64,000 nucleotides of DNA from Gemmatimonadota bacterium (GTDB taxonomy: Bacteria > Gemmatimonadota > Gemmatimonadetes > Longimicrobiales > Gaopeijiaceae). Positions 54,077 through 63,677 of this stretch are shown in pieces (positions within the stretch are counted from its first letter, which is position 1; every line of letters starts with the position of its first letter). The notes below the pieces were generated by a model. It had not been told where the DNA came from and made no database searches. It saw only the letters and a list, made by a program, of their open reading frames with translations. The DNA lies in the NCBI GenBank assembly GCA_029262115.1, contig JAJCZZ010000062.1, positions 1 to 64,000 of the forward strand, given 5' to 3'. Both the position numbers and the translations under genes were made by a program.

Positions 54077-54738
54077 TCGGTCTCACGGGTGGGTGGGTCG
54101 ACGGGCGCCCCGGGTGTCACCCCCTGAGCGCCACGAACATAGAACCGAAGGGGTCGATCCGCCGCCTGGGAGATCCCGACCCGTCCGGTAGCTCCAATAC
54201 GTTCGGCGGGAACCGGCCACCCTCCGGCCAGACGCAGGGGGGCCTCGAGCAGATCGTGCCCGTCCAGCCCCACGTCGACGGCCAGAGCCTGACAGAGGCG
54301 GCCAGGCCCCGCCGCCAGCGGCTCCCGACCCCGTCGGGTCCGGGCGAGATCCCTCCCGACCAGAATGTCCATCCCCCGAATCAGCACCGCCTGGGGCTCT
54401 CCCACGTGTCCCGTGACCACGTTGAGACACCAGTGCGCCCCGTAACTGCGGTACACATAGGCGTGAGCCGGCGGCCCGAACATGCTCCGGTTCCGCTCCG
54501 TCCTGCCGGCCCGGACGGCCGCGTGAGAGGCGGGGTCCTCCGAACCTCCGTACGCCTCGACCTCCACGATGGCCCCTTCGACGTGCCCGGACCCGACCGT
54601 CGAGATCAGTCGAGCGCCCAGGAGGGACCGTGCCACCTCCACCACTCCGTGACCCCCACCCGAAAAGGGAAACGCCGCGGCGGCGGGTTCCCCCGACCGC
54701 CACGGCGTATCATCCCACACGATGGCTGGACTGGCCAC
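54073..54738 (-). CDS. 3-methyladenine DNA glycosylase (AAG/MPG family)
   Basis: 221 residues. AAG family core: LLGARLI, the catalytic acid region VEGAIVEVEAYGG, the DNA-intercalating region AYVYRSYGAHWCLNVVTG, and LAAGPGRLCQALAVD. Excises alkylated purines in base excision repair. Possible starts are GTG here or GTG six codons later; neither has a good ribosome binding site. It is in a tight minus-strand run NYN - AAG - nhaC, and translation is linked to nhaC by a stop/start overlap. Confidence 0.9.
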   Translation of the reverse strand: MASPAIVWDDTPWRSGEPAAAAFPFSGGGHGVVEVARSLLGARLISTVGSGHVEGAIVEVEAYGGSEDPASHAAVRAGRTERNRSMFGPPAHAYVYRSYGAHWCLNVVTGHVGEPQAVLIRGMDILVGRDLARTRRGREPLAAGPGRLCQALAVDVGLDGHDLLEAPLRLAGGWPVPAERIGATGRVGISQAADRPLRFYVRGAQGVTPGAPVDPPTRETE

Positions 54739-54757
54739 GCGATGGTCTGGACTGGCG

Positions 54758-56683
54758 TCAGCGCGCGCCCGATCGGCGGGCGGTGCGGCGCTCGTAATCG
54801 GCATCCCACGCTTCGAGAACCTGCTCGGCGCGCTTGGGGGTGACCGTCTGAGCGACGGACCCACGGTCCTCCAGAAACGTCTGGAAGACATCCGTGCCGA
54901 ATTTCTCGACAAGGGTCTCCGCCGTCTTCTCTCCGACCCCACGATACCGATGCGCCATATAACGAACGATCGCGTCGGCGTCCGTGGGCAATCCAAGCTC
55001 CCCCGCATCGAAGTTGCCGACCGAATCGGCACCACCCGATAGCGAAGGTGCGGGCTCGGTCGTCGTTGATGCTGGCGTGGCGCCGGTCGCTACGGGCGCC
55101 GCGGTCTTGGCCGACGCGGTGCCCTGGTCGGAGGCATTCCCGGTTGCTGCGCGGGACCGCCCGCCACCCTCGCGAGCCGGGAGGGAGTCGGCCGAAACCG
55201 CCTGACCGGCGAACAGAGGGGGCGGATCGTCTCCGCCGCGTCGACGCGTCGAGCCACGACGGGGCCCCAACCGAAGGCCGGCGTCCGCGTTGGGCTCTGG
55301 TCGGATCTCCTCATCGACTCGCGCCGGCTCGGCCTCGGCCTCCGCTACCGAAGCCCCCGGGCTCGTCGCGACCGGTGCTCCGTGGTCGGACGGGCTGGAG
55401 TCGGGGCGTGCCTCTCGGTCCGGACGCTTCGGCGCCTGGGCCGCCGTCTCGGTCGGCCCGTCGGAGCGACCACCTTCCCGCTCCTCGACGAGCGTGACCT
55501 GGTAGTTCCCCGTCTCGGTGCGGTCGAGCGTCACGACGCCGTCCCGTTCCGCCTGGCCGAGGAACTTGCTGAACTTCGGAAAGCCGAGTTCCGTCTCGTC
55601 GAAGCCCCGATCCATTTCGAGCATCTTCCGCTTCACATCGGAGTCGCGAACCGGCGAGCGCCCCCCCTCCTTCAGCGTAGCGAGCGCCCTCGTCAGGAGT
55701 CCGTACCCGTCATCGCCCGAGTCGAGATCGTCATCGCCTTCGGTGGTGTCCGAAGCAGCGGCCGACGCACTGTCTTCCGTCTCCGACCTGTCGCGCCCGG
55801 TCCCTCTGTCGCGGTCACGCCGGCCTCGGCCGCGACCGCCGCGCCGGCTTCCATTGTCGTCATCCCTCTTGCTCCGACCGGACCCGCCGTCGTCCCGCTT
55901 GCCACGAGTGCCCTTTCCGGGACTCACCTCGTACTGCCCGTTGTCCATCCGGCGAAGCTGAACGAGTCCGCGCGACGACGCCTCGGCCAGGAATCGAGAG
56001 AATTTGCTGAACCCGAAGCTACCCTCGTCGAAGCTGGAGTCGATTTCCTGCATGACCTGCTTGAGTCGATCCGAGCGCATGACGTCGCTGCGATCGACCA
56101 TCTTCTTCAGAGCCATCTCCACGAGGACCCAGGGGTCCTGCCCGCCCGTGTCACCGTCGGTGGTCTTCCGCAGCCCGGTGAGGCTCGTGTAGGAGTAGTA
56201 CTCGTCGCAGTTCTGGACGAGAATGTCCGACGTCGACTCCTCGATCCCGACACCGATGACGTACTTGCCGTACTCCTTCAGCTTCAGCACCAGGCTCGAG
56301 AAATCGGAGTCCCCGGTGAGAAGGATGTAGGTGCCGATCTCCGGGCGAATAAAGACGAGCTCCAGCGCGTCGATCGCCATCCGGATGTCCGTCGCGTTCT
56401 TCTTGTTGCTCCCATAGGCAGGCGCAAAAATCAGATCGACGGACGCCTCGGACAGAGGCACGATGTACTGGGGATAGCGGCGCCAGTCGGCGTAAGCCCG
56501 CTGGACGCTGACCTTGCCCTTGATCACGTCCGAGCCCAGAAGGCTCTTCAACTCTTTGGAAAGGTCGCTGCGCATCCCCATCGTGACGTTGTCGAAGTCG
56601 ATGAGGAGGGCGGCATGGGGCGATTCGGACGCCAACGGGCCGGCGCTCCCCTGATGAGGGGCGCGCGTGTAGGGGGTACCCAT
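54758..56683 (-). CDS. NYN nuclease-like protein with two LOTUS domains and helix-hairpin-helix
   Basis: 641 residues. The NYN/PIN-like domain (residues 22-165) has acidic residues D29, D31 (LIDFDN), D99, D105 and D125, D127 (TGDSDFSSL), so a metal-dependent RNase site is possible. LOTUS/OST-HTH domains lie at about 183-256 and 325-398, each with a conserved FGFSKF or LGFPKF pattern. A highly charged linker (KRDD, GRGRGRR) and a long disordered region (400-570) follow. The C-terminal 60 residues look like a helix-hairpin-helix (YRGVGEKTAETLVEKFG). Such proteins are thought to act on RNA. Only the AAG gene, 19 bases away, is close. Confidence 0.85.
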   Translation of the reverse strand: MGTPYTRAPHQGSAGPLASESPHAALLIDFDNVTMGMRSDLSKELKSLLGSDVIKGKVSVQRAYADWRRYPQYIVPLSEASVDLIFAPAYGSNKKNATDIRMAIDALELVFIRPEIGTYILLTGDSDFSSLVLKLKEYGKYVIGVGIEESTSDILVQNCDEYYSYTSLTGLRKTTDGDTGGQDPWVLVEMALKKMVDRSDVMRSDRLKQVMQEIDSSFDEGSFGFSKFSRFLAEASSRGLVQLRRMDNGQYEVSPGKGTRGKRDDGGSGRSKRDDDNGSRRGGRGRGRRDRDRGTGRDRSETEDSASAAASDTTEGDDDLDSGDDGYGLLTRALATLKEGGRSPVRDSDVKRKMLEMDRGFDETELGFPKFSKFLGQAERDGVVTLDRTETGNYQVTLVEEREGGRSDGPTETAAQAPKRPDREARPDSSPSDHGAPVATSPGASVAEAEAEPARVDEEIRPEPNADAGLRLGPRRGSTRRRGGDDPPPLFAGQAVSADSLPAREGGGRSRAATGNASDQGTASAKTAAPVATGATPASTTTEPAPSLSGGADSVGNFDAGELGLPTDADAIVRYMAHRYRGVGEKTAETLVEKFGTDVFQTFLEDRGSVAQTVTPKRAEQVLEAWDADYERRTARRSGAR

Positions 56684-56807
56684 GTGTTCTGTGGTCTCGC
56701 TTCTGTGGTTGTTCTGCCGCGAGACCTACCCACCCCGTCACGTCCGTAGGATCATGATCGGGGTCGGGGAAGCCTGGAGGGCCCGGCTAGTTCCGGTGCC
56801 TGCGGCG

Positions 56808-58409
56808 CTACGGTGCCGAAGCCTGTCCCGACACGACGTGTCGCGACAGTTCAACTCGGCGGATCTTGCCCGTCCCGGTGCGGGGAAACGAATCGAGGAA
56901 CCGGACCTGATCGGGGATCTTCGATTGAGACAGCGTCTCACGACACCAGTCAACGATCTCCGTTTCGGTCACGATCGCCCCCTCGATCGGGACGATACAT
57001 GCGCAAATGGCTTCTCCCAGGAGCGGATCCGTGATTCCCACGACCGCCGCTTCCTGGACCGCCGGGTGCGCTTCGAGTCGAGACTCGACCTCCCGGGGGT
57101 ACACATTGAAGCCAGAACGGATAATAACTTCTTTGCGACGGCCCACCAAATGCAGGAAGCCGTCTTCGTCGAGCATTCCGAGGTCCCCCGTCCGGAGAAA
57201 TCCGTCCGAATCGAAGACCTCCTCGGTCCGTCGAGGCTGGCGATAGTACCCGAGCATGACGCCCGGGCCCTTAATCGCGATCTCTCCGACGCTCTCCACC
57301 GGGAGCTCCGACCCGTCCTGTTCGAGAATCCGAAGCTCCGTGTCCGGGAGAGGACGGCCGACCGTGTAGGTCTTCTTCTCCTCCGTGTCTTCCGCCCGCG
57401 AAACACAGACCGTCGAAGACGCCTCGGTCAACGAATACGCCACCCTCACTTCGGCGCCCAGACCGGTTCGGAAGCGTTCGACCAGGTCGTCACTCGTGGG
57501 GGCGCCCGCGACGATCACCAGACGTAGAGACGAGAGGTCCCGCGCCGATGGAACCAGCCCGCGCAGAGCCATGATGAAACGGGTGGGTACCCCAAAATAC
57601 ACGGTGGCTCCATGCCGCTCGACAGAGTCCAGAACCGAATCCGAGGAATCATCGTCCTCGTCGAGTACCAGGGACGCGCCCGAAAGAAGCGTCGACAGAA
57701 GCCCTTGCACGAGGGCGAAGACATGGAACAGCGACGAGATCCCAACGACGATGTCTTCGGACGACATGCCCAGCGCTGAGGCCGTTCCCGCGGCAGTGGC
57801 CGTAAGGTTTCGATGCGAAAGCTCGACCCCCTTCGGCTTGCCCGTCGTACCGGACGTGTAGACGAGCGCGAAGGCGTCCGAACTCGCGTCGATCTCCGGA
57901 GCGGGGTAGTCGCGACCCGATCCCGACGAGAGGAGGTCCTCGAACTGGAAGATCCGGTCATCGTACCACAGATCCTCGTCGCCGACCGTCACGAGATACT
58001 GCAGCTCGGGAAGGGTGGGCAGAAGATCCTCGAAGACCTGAAGGAACTCGGTGTCTCCTACCCTCTCGATCGTGACCGCGCACACCGCCTCCGAGTGGCG
58101 CAGCATATACTGCAACTCAGACGTGGTCAGGCGTGGGTTGAGCGGAACCACGACTGCCCCGAGCCGCGCGGCCGCGAACAGAGCGATCACAAACTCCGGA
58201 CAACTCGGAAGCACGAGGGCTATCCGATCGCCGGCCTCGACACCGAACTGTGAGAGCGCCGCCGCGAGCGCCTCCGACTTCCCGTCGACCTGCCCATATG
58301 ACCAGGAGCCCTTACTTGTGCGGAGAAACACCCGCGACGGGTCGGCGGTGGCTCGCGTCGATAGCGCTGCCGCGACGGTCAGATTCTCAGAGCGCCCGGT
58401 GAGCGCCAT
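56808..58409 (-). CDS. AMP-binding acyl-CoA synthetase/ligase
   Basis: 533 residues, typical of medium/long-chain fatty acyl-CoA ligases or related adenylating enzymes. AMP-binding motif LVYTSGTTGKPKGVELSH, A5-like YSLTEASSTV, A7 GFLRTGDLG, A8 GRRKEVIIRSGFNVYPREVE and the C-terminal catalytic Lys in RTGTGKIRR. The substrate is likely a carboxylic acid such as a fatty acid, but cannot be read from sequence. GGAGG precedes the ATG. It is divergent from nothing, lying alone between the NYN gene and aroB. Confidence 0.9.
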   Translation of the reverse strand: MALTGRSENLTVAAALSTRATADPSRVFLRTSKGSWSYGQVDGKSEALAAALSQFGVEAGDRIALVLPSCPEFVIALFAAARLGAVVVPLNPRLTTSELQYMLRHSEAVCAVTIERVGDTEFLQVFEDLLPTLPELQYLVTVGDEDLWYDDRIFQFEDLLSSGSGRDYPAPEIDASSDAFALVYTSGTTGKPKGVELSHRNLTATAAGTASALGMSSEDIVVGISSLFHVFALVQGLLSTLLSGASLVLDEDDDSSDSVLDSVERHGATVYFGVPTRFIMALRGLVPSARDLSSLRLVIVAGAPTSDDLVERFRTGLGAEVRVAYSLTEASSTVCVSRAEDTEEKKTYTVGRPLPDTELRILEQDGSELPVESVGEIAIKGPGVMLGYYRQPRRTEEVFDSDGFLRTGDLGMLDEDGFLHLVGRRKEVIIRSGFNVYPREVESRLEAHPAVQEAAVVGITDPLLGEAICACIVPIEGAIVTETEIVDWCRETLSQSKIPDQVRFLDSFPRTGTGKIRRVELSRHVVSGQASAP

Positions 58410-58475
58410 GGGCCCTCCTTCAGGGGTGAGCGAACTGTAAGATAGAAGCCGCCGTGGACCAGAGCGAGTCCGGTT

Positions 58476-59594
58476 TCAACCGCCATCCAGGACGTCCCCG
58501 AATGCCGCCTTCACCACCGCCTCCTGAACCTCGCGGCTCCAGCCCTGGTCGGAGGCGACGCATCCGACCCTTTCGAGAAGGACGAACCGCGGACGCCCTC
58601 CTCGGCTCTTCTTGTCCGCGGCCAGGAACCGGGCCGCTGCGTCCGGGTCGATCCCAGAGGGTCGGGGAAAGCCCAACCGTTCACACGCGCTCCTCAGCTT
58701 TTGCGACGTCCCCGGCGCCGTGACACCGACGCGCTCACCCATGAACGCCTCGGCAACCATCCCCCACGCCACAGCCGTCCCGTGCCCCAAGCGGTACTCG
58801 GAGGCCGCCTCTAGGGCGTGGCCGATCGTGTGGCCGAAGTTGAGGACCTGCCTACGCCCGCGTTCCCGTTCGTCGCCGAGAACGACCTCGGCCTTCAATT
58901 CGACCGAGCGGTGGACGGCCTCCGTCGTCGCCGGCACCGATCCCTCCAGCAACACGCCCGCGTTCTCAACGATGGCCGAAAAGTACCGCTCGTCCAGAAT
59001 CGCTCCGTGCTTCAACGCCTCGGCCAGCCCCTGCCGGCGCTCGTCCACCGGCAGCGTGCCGGTCGCCTGGCTGTCTGCCACCACCCGCCGGGGAGCGTGA
59101 AACACCCCCACCAGGTTCTTCCCCGCACGCGTATCCACACCGGTCTTCCCTCCGACGGAGGCGTCGATCATTGCGACCAGGCTCGTGGGCACCTGGATGA
59201 CCGGCACGCCCCGCATGAAGGTAGCCGCGACGAATCCAGCCAGGTCCCCGGTTACGCCACCCCCCAATGCGACCACTGCGGAGTCTCTTCCGAAACCCGC
59301 TCCCAGCAACTCGTCCGTGAGTCGGGCCCACATCGCGCGGCTCTTCGAGGCCTCGCCAGCGGCGAACCTGAAGAGTTCGGCCCGAAGCCCACTCGAGGCC
59401 AGCGCGGCCAGAGCGCGGTCGCCGTAGAAGCCTGCAACCGTGTCGTCCGAGATCACCGCGTACCGATGGGCCGGGGCGGCCTCGGCGACGTGATCGCCAA
59501 GGCGGTCCAACTCGCCCTCACCGACGACGACATCATAGCTACCATGGGCGTGGTCGACCCGGATGCGCCGCGTCCGGCCAGGACTCGTTTCCAT
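58476..59594 (-). CDS. aroB: 3-dehydroquinate synthase
   Basis: NAD+-dependent, metal-requiring enzyme making 3-dehydroquinate from DAHP in the shikimate pathway. 372 residues. ALGGGVTGDLAGFVAATFMRG, the pocket PTSLVAMIDASVGGKTGVD, GLAEALKHGAI, and metal ligands in NFGHTIGHALE with the final HGTAVAWGM. The start is the ATG two bases after the stop of the upstream HExxH lipoprotein gene. No other shikimate gene is here. Confidence 0.96.
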   Translation of the reverse strand: METSPGRTRRIRVDHAHGSYDVVVGEGELDRLGDHVAEAAPAHRYAVISDDTVAGFYGDRALAALASSGLRAELFRFAAGEASKSRAMWARLTDELLGAGFGRDSAVVALGGGVTGDLAGFVAATFMRGVPVIQVPTSLVAMIDASVGGKTGVDTRAGKNLVGVFHAPRRVVADSQATGTLPVDERRQGLAEALKHGAILDERYFSAIVENAGVLLEGSVPATTEAVHRSVELKAEVVLGDERERGRRQVLNFGHTIGHALEAASEYRLGHGTAVAWGMVAEAFMGERVGVTAPGTSQKLRSACERLGFPRPSGIDPDAAARFLAADKKSRGGRPRFVLLERVGCVASDQGWSREVQEAVVKAAFGDVLDGG

Positions 59595-59596
59595 CC

Positions 59597-60886
59597 TCAG
59601 TCCAACGTGACGCGAGCGGTAACCTCGGGGGGAAGCCCGATGTACAGCACCGCGACATGGACCCCTCCGATCGCCATGGCGTCGAGTCGCGCGGGGTGAC
59701 TGAACCGCTGGAGGTGAGGCTCCAGCGCGACGGCGAACGCGTCCGCGGCCGTCTCGTCGTCCCACGCGACGGCCAGAACCAATCCGACGGCGCCATCGGC
59801 TCGGACGAGGGCGTACCGATCGCCGCCCCATCCCGAGGCACCTCGTCCGTCGGACCCCACCCAGGCGCGCATGAAGACACCGAGTTCCAGGAACCCCAGG
59901 ACGTCCTCGTGGATGACGTCTGCCTCGCCCACGTCGAGATGGACATCGATCGGTCGATCCAGCATGTCGAGGTCGACGATCTGCTCAGTCGACGTCGGCA
60001 TCCGACGGCCGAACGGTGCCACTCGGTCGCCGGCGGCCCAGAACCGCTGGACGAAGCCGGCTCCTTCGAGGTACGGAAACAGGAGACTCTCCCGAATGAC
60101 CTCCGGGGCGGCGGAGAGCGCCGGAAAGTGTCCACCCATACCCTCGAGGGCCGGTCGAACCGTCTGAGAAAAATCGGGGATGGATCCGAGGTCGATCGGC
60201 GCGCCCGCGGCCTTTTCCGCCATGTATTCGAGCATGACCAGCGTGGCATGACCTTCGATGGCAGCCTGCGCGGCGGTTGCGCGGTCGTTCCCCACGTCGC
60301 GGGACGTGAGCGCGTCGAGATCCGCGGACTGATCCTGAACGGCGTGAACCAACTCATGGACAAGGAGCCCTTCAAGCGCCTCTCTCGGCTGATCGTCGAG
60401 CACGAACAGGGCGGTGGAGTCCGGCTCGTAGAAGCCCGCCACTTGCTCCGTGTACAACTCGAGGAGTAACCCTCTGAGGTCGAGCGTGTCGGGCACGAGT
60501 CCGAGAAGTGAATAGGACCGGACGAGAGCCCACTCCTCGTCTTCCGGCAGTTCCTCGTCCAGCTTCGCTTCGAGATAACGGACGAGTTGATCCCGCGTCC
60601 TCATCTCGAGCCGGACGGGTTCCTTCAGTTCGAGGCCTGACCGTCTCGCGAGATCAGGGAGCAGAGCTTCCGCCAGTCGTCCCAGTGTGGCGTCGGAGGA
60701 CACGACCAACCCGGAAGGCGGCGGATCCTGAGCACTTCCCCCGCAGGCAGCAACGAAGAGAGCCGTCAGTGCGATTCCGCCCGACCTACGGGGTCCGCCG
60801 AGCCCTGGAAGGAGGCCCGGCGCGTATCGTCCATCGGGGCACGCACCGCACGGTGCTCCGGCTCGGCCGGGGCTCCACTTCCTCAC
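59597..60886 (-). CDS. Lipoprotein with HExxH zinc-metallopeptidase motif
   Basis: 429 residues. Lipobox AAC with Cys48, so the N-terminus carries about 30 residues before the hydrophobic core; the only in-frame candidate start in this region is the GTG that overlaps the cupin stop. Zinc motif HELVH (H177, E178, H181) and AAIEGHA (E211) about 30 residues later, in the manner of gluzincins. The rest is not recognised. It is cotranscribed with cupin and aroB. Likely an outer-membrane-anchored peptidase; whether active is not shown. Confidence 0.7.
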   Translation of the reverse strand: MRKWSPGRAGAPCGACPDGRYAPGLLPGLGGPRRSGGIALTALFVAACGGSAQDPPPSGLVVSSDATLGRLAEALLPDLARRSGLELKEPVRLEMRTRDQLVRYLEAKLDEELPEDEEWALVRSYSLLGLVPDTLDLRGLLLELYTEQVAGFYEPDSTALFVLDDQPREALEGLLVHELVHAVQDQSADLDALTSRDVGNDRATAAQAAIEGHATLVMLEYMAEKAAGAPIDLGSIPDFSQTVRPALEGMGGHFPALSAAPEVIRESLLFPYLEGAGFVQRFWAAGDRVAPFGRRMPTSTEQIVDLDMLDRPIDVHLDVGEADVIHEDVLGFLELGVFMRAWVGSDGRGASGWGGDRYALVRADGAVGLVLAVAWDDETAADAFAVALEPHLQRFSHPARLDAMAIGGVHVAVLYIGLPPEVTARVTLD

Positions 60887-61254
60887 CGCGCTGGATCGTC
60901 TTCCGTCCGCCCGTAGCGGTCGCTGAAGCGGACGATGTCATCCAGATGCGGCGTGGACGCCTCGAGAACGTCGCAGTCGGTGATCGCCTCCATCGTGTGG
61001 ACTGTGCCTGGAGTGACGTGAAAGGAGTCCCCGACCTTGAGGTCGACATCGACCAGGTCATCCTCGGCCGGGCCGGCCCGGAGGCGCAGTTCACCCGACA
61101 GCAGATAGAGGGTCTCGTCCTTCTCCCGGTGCATCTGCACGGAGAGCGCCTCCCCGGCGCGGACGTGGAGTAGCTTCCCGACGTACCGGTCCGTGTGAGC
61201 CCAGATCACCTCGTGTCCCCACGGCTTGTCGACCAATCGCCCAACGCTCTTCAA
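60883..61254 (-). CDS. Cupin protein (mannose-6-phosphate isomerase type II-like)
   Basis: 123 residues. VDKPWGHEVIW, ALSVQMHREKDETLYLLSGE and HVTPGTVHTMEAI are the metal-binding cupin features (His and Glu ligands) of the GDP-mannose pyrophosphorylase/phosphomannose isomerase C-terminal group, but it lacks the nucleotidyltransferase domain. Possibly a sugar-phosphate isomerase or a binding protein. The TTG start has AAAGAGG about seven bases upstream. Confidence 0.78.
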   Translation of the reverse strand: MKSVGRLVDKPWGHEVIWAHTDRYVGKLLHVRAGEALSVQMHREKDETLYLLSGELRLRAGPAEDDLVDVDLKVGDSFHVTPGTVHTMEAITDCDVLEASTPHLDDIVRFSDRYGRTEDDPAR

Positions 61255-61452
61255 GCGCTCACCTCTTTGACGTAGTAGGCATAGGGACCTACCGACCAGG
61301 CAGGCCCACGCGACCCGAGACTGCCCGAAAGGCACGGCCCGGTCAACCCGTTCGCGAGCCCCGAGGTCACCCGGATCTTACCTTTCAGGCGGGTGTTCCA
61401 CTTCCCGCACCGCGTCCGCCTCCGCAGACGCGCGATTTCAGGAACGGGAAAT

Positions 61453-63663
61453 ATGGCGAAAGCGAAACCCAAGCGTGGTACGAAGACCTCGGTCCGGCGG
61501 CGTCTCGGGGCCGCGGCGGTTCTTTTGAAGCGTATCTGGTACCCGCGTGCATACTTCCTGGCCGGGGCGTTCCTGCTCCCGCTGTTCCTGGGGCTCGGTT
61601 GGGGCTCCTGGACGAACCTGTGCGCGGGGGACGCGTGCCCGTCGATCGCGCAGATCAAGACCTGGGAGCCAGAGCAGACCAGCAAGCTCCTGGCGGCGGA
61701 CGGACGGCTGATCTCCGAGATCGGGTTCGAGCGTCGCACGCCGGTGTCGATCCATGCGCTACCCGCGCACGTGCCTCAGGCGGTGGTCGCCATCGAGGAT
61801 TCCCGCTTCTACGCACACGGCGGCTTCGATCCAAGAGGCATCGCCCGTGCGGTATGGGGCGTCCTGACCGGGCGGAACCTGGGCGGCGGAAGCACCATCA
61901 CGCAGCAGCTCGCGCGCAACATGTTCGATGAGATCGGCTTCGAGCGGAGGGCGACCCGGAAACTCAAGGAACTACAGGTAGCGCTCGACCTCGAGCGCTC
62001 CTATACGAAGGACCAGATCCTCGAGGCGTACCTGAACGAGATCTACATGGGCCGTGTCGGATACGGCTTCCAGAACGCGTCCCGAAGCTTTCTGGGGAAG
62101 AGCGTGACGGACGTGGACGTTGCAGAGGCGGCCCTCTTGGCGGCAATTCTGAACGTGCCCAACCGGTACGACCCGTTCAGGCGACCAGAAAACGCGATGC
62201 GCCGTCGGAACCTCGTGCTGTCGCGGATGGCAGGCGAAGGGTACCTGACGCAGGCGGAAGCCGACCAGTGGAAGCAACGCCCGTTGCCACAGGAAGAACC
62301 GGACCTCATGGTCGGAACCGTCGCCCCATACTTCGAGGAGTGGGTGCGGCAGATCCTGGACTCCCGCTTTGGCGATGAGATCTACCGTAGCGGTCTGCGC
62401 GTGGTCACCACGCTGGACATCGACATGCAGAAGGCCGCGGAGCGCGCCATGCGCGGCGGATGGGAAGCCATCGAGTCGGACGCGGCATTCCGGCACGCGA
62501 AGTACGCCTCGTTCGACACCGTGCGTAGCTTCCCCGGGTCGAGTCCGTACATCCAGGGCGCCTTCGTCGCCCTCGACCCGGAGACCGGACACGTCAAGGC
62601 GTTGATCGGCGGACGGGACTTCGGGCAGTCGAAGTTCGATCGGGTTCGGTTGGCCCGGCGGCAGGCGGGCTCCGCCTTCAAGCCCTTCGTCTACACCGCG
62701 GCCATCGCCAGCAACATCCCCGCGTCGCACATCGTCGTGGACGCACCGGTCGTATACAGTCAGGTGAGCGGACGTGACTGGAGGCCGTCGAACTTCTCCA
62801 ATGAGTTCAAGGGACCGATGACGATCCGTGAGGGACTGTACACCTCGACGAACATGATCGCGATCAAGCTCGGGTGGGAGGAAGTCGGCATCGAAACCGT
62901 GGCTCAGACGGCTCGCCGGATGGGTATCCAGACGGAAATCGAGCGGTACCCGTCGACCACCATCGGGGCCGCGGAGGTCATACCCATCCAGTTGGCCGAG
63001 GCGTACTCCGCGTTCCCCAACATGGGCACAAAGGTCCGTCCATTCCCGATTATTCGTGTGGAGAACGCGGACGGTCGAGTCATCTGGGAACCGCAGCCCG
63101 AACGGACCCAGGTTCTCGATCCTCGTGTGGCGCGAATCGCGGTGTCGATGCTCGAGGACGTGGTGGTGCGCGGGACCGGTAACAACGCGATCCGCAACGT
63201 GGCCGGCCTTCCGCGGGAGGTCCCGGCCGGGGGGAAGACCGGCACGACGAACGACGGCACCGACGTCTGGTTCAGCGGTTTCACCCCGAATCTCCTTGCC
63301 ACCGTCTGGTTCGGGATGGACAACCCTCAGCCGATTTTCCGACTGGGAGCTGGCCGCCAAGCGACAGGAGGTCTGTTGGCGGCCCCGGTATGGGGCCGGT
63401 TCATGCGCCAGGTCTACTACGGTTCGTCTGGCGACTCAGACGGAGGGGGCGGCGCCACCGAGGCGCTTCTTCCCGTCCCGTCGCCGTGGCCGTTGGGGGA
63501 CGGCCTGACGACCGCGCTGGTGGACCGACGCACTGGCCAACTGGCATCGCGTTGGTGCGACGAAGAGGATCAGTACGTCGAGTACTTCATTCCCGGCACG
63601 GAGCCGACGGAGTTCTGCGATCGGTCGGGTAATCGCCGATTCAGGATCCCCGGCATCCGCTGA
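61453..63663 (+). CDS. Class A penicillin-binding protein (PBP1a type)
   Basis: 736 residues, bifunctional peptidoglycan synthase. A basic N-terminus and one membrane helix (residues 33-51) are followed by a GT51 glycosyltransferase domain with catalytic E115 in AIEDSRFYAHGG, then the GGGSTITQQLARN motif. The transpeptidase domain has SAFK (SxxK), STNM (SxN) and KTGTTND. A late CDEEDQ and terminal Cys may form a disulfide. AGGA precedes the ATG. It is divergent from the cupin with about 200 bases between, where I see no other gene. Confidence 0.95.
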   Translation: MAKAKPKRGTKTSVRRRLGAAAVLLKRIWYPRAYFLAGAFLLPLFLGLGWGSWTNLCAGDACPSIAQIKTWEPEQTSKLLAADGRLISEIGFERRTPVSIHALPAHVPQAVVAIEDSRFYAHGGFDPRGIARAVWGVLTGRNLGGGSTITQQLARNMFDEIGFERRATRKLKELQVALDLERSYTKDQILEAYLNEIYMGRVGYGFQNASRSFLGKSVTDVDVAEAALLAAILNVPNRYDPFRRPENAMRRRNLVLSRMAGEGYLTQAEADQWKQRPLPQEEPDLMVGTVAPYFEEWVRQILDSRFGDEIYRSGLRVVTTLDIDMQKAAERAMRGGWEAIESDAAFRHAKYASFDTVRSFPGSSPYIQGAFVALDPETGHVKALIGGRDFGQSKFDRVRLARRQAGSAFKPFVYTAAIASNIPASHIVVDAPVVYSQVSGRDWRPSNFSNEFKGPMTIREGLYTSTNMIAIKLGWEEVGIETVAQTARRMGIQTEIERYPSTTIGAAEVIPIQLAEAYSAFPNMGTKVRPFPIIRVENADGRVIWEPQPERTQVLDPRVARIAVSMLEDVVVRGTGNNAIRNVAGLPREVPAGGKTGTTNDGTDVWFSGFTPNLLATVWFGMDNPQPIFRLGAGRQATGGLLAAPVWGRFMRQVYYGSSGDSDGGGGATEALLPVPSPWPLGDGLTTALVDRRTGQLASRWCDEEDQYVEYFIPGTEPTEFCDRSGNRRFRIPGIR

Positions 63664-63677
63664 GACGCCGGGACCCG

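Noticed and set aside
51995-54127. 710-codon open frame on the plus strand
   Set aside because: Antisense to etfB and nhaC; Arg/Asp-rich shadow sequence.
61251-61739. 162-codon minus-strand frame overlapping the PBP 5' region
   Set aside because: Antisense to PBP coding sequence; the apparent overlap with the cupin TTG start is coincidental.
61972-63360. 462-codon open frame on the minus strand
   Set aside because: Antisense to the class A PBP gene.
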